A stretch of DNA of 64,000 nt from Lactobacillus sp. CBA3605 (GTDB lineage: Bacteria; Bacillota; Bacilli; Lactobacillales; Lactobacillaceae), in assembly GCF_002970915.1 (NCBI RefSeq), contig NZ_CP027190.1, forward strand, positions 1,178,001-1,242,000, written 5' to 3'. This document shows, piece after piece, positions 62,806-64,000 of the stretch. The notes under the pieces are model-generated. The model did no database searches. It was given only the letters and a program-made list of their open reading frames with translations, and was not told where the DNA came from. A program made the position numbers and the translations under genes. Numbering within the stretch: position 1 is the first letter of the stretch; each line of letters starts with the position of its first letter.

Positions 62806-62937
62806 TAGTTTTCCCTTTCCTTTTCTAAATAAAACCGGTCGATTATTTGAACCGACCGTTTAAGATTACCACTTAAAACAGTACTTCACTATAAAAATAA
62901 TTTGCCTAGCCTTTTACGCAATCGCACGTATGAGAAA

Positions 62938-62979
62938 GCCCCATGTTTATAGGGTCAAAACTTCACATGGCGTTTTTTT
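62938..62979 (+). terminator. Rightward terminator with no gene in front (possible small RNA)
   Basis: GCC(C)CATGT (62938-62946) pairs with ACATGGC (62965-62971), then T7. No gene on this strand precedes it for 1 kb. TATAAA (62890-62895), with TTACCA 18 nt upstream, could be the promoter of a ~75-nt RNA. Confidence 0.5.
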
Positions 62980-63044
62980 GATTGCACTTTCTACTAATTT
63001 CCCGCACAATGATTATGAATCGAGTGATAAGGAGTTTTATCTTA

Positions 63045-63236
63045 ATGGCAATTACAATTAATTTAATCATTGGGACCAGTGTTATCTTAGCCTTACTTTG
63101 TTGGGGGTTGGCCGCTTATTATTTTCGGGCCACTCAAAAGCTCGTCCCCCTCATCTGGCTGATTGCTGGTCTAGCTTCGGCGGGATTAGCCGGCTTCTTC
63201 ATCTGGGCCGCCATTCCGCTTTGGACAAGTATTTAA
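63045..63236 (+). CDS. Small two-span membrane protein
   Basis: A 63-residue protein with two helices (LIIGTSVILALLCWGLAAYYF and LIWLIAGLASAGLAGFFIWA). The ATG at 63045 follows AAGGAG at 10 nt. It lies 11 nt before the HMA_2-like gene and is surely co-transcribed. No family recognised; probably an accessory subunit. Confidence 0.65.
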   Translation: MAITINLIIGTSVILALLCWGLAAYYFRATQKLVPLIWLIAGLASAGLAGFFIWAAIPLWTSI

Positions 63237-63247
63237 GGAGGTCAATT

Positions 63248-63541
63248 ATGGATTCATCAGGACTTTTTAAAAAGTATCTCACAAAGTACCACATCACGAT
63301 GCAACATCCAGAACACGGGTTAATTATGCTAACCTCTGAAGTTTGGCTCAAGCATCCGGAACTTCAAACTGCTATTTTAGAAAATTTACAAGATTTAACT
63401 GGCGTACAACAAGTGACAGTCAATAGTCCCGAACAACTCGTCATGCGTTATAATTCCGCTCAACTGCGACAACTTAATCCTGTGGCGTTATTTGCCATTG
63501 AACGCAAGCTCAGCCGGCAATATCGCGAAGCCGGTTACTGA
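63248..63541 (+). CDS. HMA_2-like small domain protein
   Basis: A 97-residue soluble protein with a ferredoxin-like pattern, HPEHGLIMLTSEVWLKHPEL, then LENLQDLTGVQQVTVNSPEQ and LVMRYNSAQL. This resembles the HMA_2 family, which has the heavy-metal-associated fold without a CxxC. AGGAGG lies 6 nt before the ATG. The function is unknown; the adjacent membrane peptide suggests a membrane partner. A strong terminator follows. Confidence 0.6.
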   Translation: MDSSGLFKKYLTKYHITMQHPEHGLIMLTSEVWLKHPELQTAILENLQDLTGVQQVTVNSPEQLVMRYNSAQLRQLNPVALFAIERKLSRQYREAGY

Positions 63542-63545
63542 TTTC

Positions 63546-63588
63546 AAAAAGGTCAGCCGATTATCATGACAATCGGCTGACCTTTTTT
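63546..63588. terminator. Bidirectional terminator
   Basis: A 17-bp perfect arm, AAAAAGGTCAGCCGATT (63546-63562), pairs with 63571-63587. Confidence 0.9.
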
Positions 63589-63597
63589 GTGAACCAG

Positions 63598-63981
63598 TTA
63601 GAATTTAATGGTTGCTAAAATCTTACCTTCATCGCCACTAAAATTGATGACGTTACGTTTCAAATTAGCCGTCCAAGCTTGGCAACCGGCTGCGGCTAAT
63701 TGCTTAACAGCTGTGGCTAAATCAAGCTTTCCCGCTACGTAATCAGTCCCAACTTGGGTGACTGTTGCAGCTGATTCTTCCCGCGCAACTCGGGTTGCCA
63801 GCCCGTTAGTCCGGCGTTCAACTAGATAGCCATCTTCACCAAAATAAGTCGTGGCACCCGTGGCAACATCATATTGAAAATGTTGGACCCCTAAGTCCGC
63901 TTCTTTTTGACCAATGGTGGCAAAATCAACGTGTTCACCCAATTCAGCCAAAACTTTATCAATTGCTGCTAATTTAAACAT
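63598..63981 (-). CDS. DUF1398 family protein (YbcV-like)
   Basis: A 127-residue protein. QHFQYDVATGATTYFGEDGYL near residue 35 and GCQAWTANLKRNVINFSGDEGKIL at the end match the DUF1398 family of unknown function. AAAAGGAG lies before the ATG at 63981. It is single, with no clear link to neighbours. Confidence 0.8.
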   Translation of the reverse strand: MFKLAAIDKVLAELGEHVDFATIGQKEADLGVQHFQYDVATGATTYFGEDGYLVERRTNGLATRVAREESAATVTQVGTDYVAGKLDLATAVKQLAAAGCQAWTANLKRNVINFSGDEGKILATIKF

Positions 63982-64000
63982 GGTATTACACTCCTTTTAA

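Overview
The window reads as the chromosome of a lactic acid bacterium of the Lactiplantibacillus (Lactobacillus plantarum) group. The evidence is the overlapping folate operon folB-folK-folE-folC-xtp-folP, T-box leaders, CIRCE/HrcA, CcpA-type cre sites, a GPH lactose permease fused to a PTS EIIA domain beside a GH42 beta-galactosidase, CopB/CopY with cop boxes, and several Spx/VIT/VanZ-type genes typical of the group. The 16S gene looks plantarum-like over most of its length, but its V1 loop differs from L. plantarum as I remember it, so a sister species is more likely. No phage, transposase, CRISPR array or tRNA was seen.

Layout. 1-5.2 kb: end of a Kup potassium transporter, an AI-2E family membrane protein, a Met T-box with a methionine-synthase-like gene, a paired SMR exporter and a HlyIII protein. 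5.2-6.7 kb: divergent ArsR repressor and CDF zinc/cobalt exporter around an SmtB-like operator. 6.7-11.8 kb: a seven-gene folate operon with overlapping genes that ends in a Tag-like glycosylase. 11.9-15.5 kb: CvpA, an orphan metal-binding lipoprotein behind a Zur-like box, an MFS pump and a DUF2187 protein. 15.6-21 kb: an rRNA operon on the minus strand without tRNAs, driven by three tandem promoters. 21-25 kb: VanZ, a serine hydrolase, a candidate ~535-nt structured non-coding RNA and an aldo/keto reductase, the last two behind cre-overlapped promoters. 25-29.7 kb: a BCCT transporter, a decayed region, a PerR-like box and an SPC-type P1B ATPase with a tiny membrane protein. 29.7-38.4 kb: adenine deaminase under a guanine-type purine riboswitch, a SIS protein, an NhaC transporter under a Tyr-type T-box, a 2-hydroxyacid dehydrogenase, a DUF915 hydrolase, PgpA, Spx and DUF488. 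38.7-44.3 kb: MutY without an Fe-S cluster motif, small unknowns, Hsp20 with CIRCE, an SDR and a GNAT. 44.3-51 kb: the lactose locus (lacS, GH42, LacI regulator) and an alcohol dehydrogenase. 51-64 kb: an EamA transporter, two VIT proteins, a choloylglycine hydrolase, copB/copY, an EAL/GGDEF pair, a second MFS pump and small membrane or unknown genes.

How it works together. Metal homeostasis recurs: ArsR/CDF, the Zur-like lipoprotein, the PerR-like/SPC ATPase, CopY/CopB and two VIT proteins. Many single-gene units are closed by strong bidirectional hairpins, and at least six of these share a CAAGAA...TTCTTG core. Leader RNAs (two T-boxes and a purine riboswitch) couple amino acid and purine supply to transport and salvage. 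The most unusual element is the structured RNA at about 22.77-23.31 kb. It has a clean promoter, a cre site, a terminator, a helix pairing its two ends and no coding potential.
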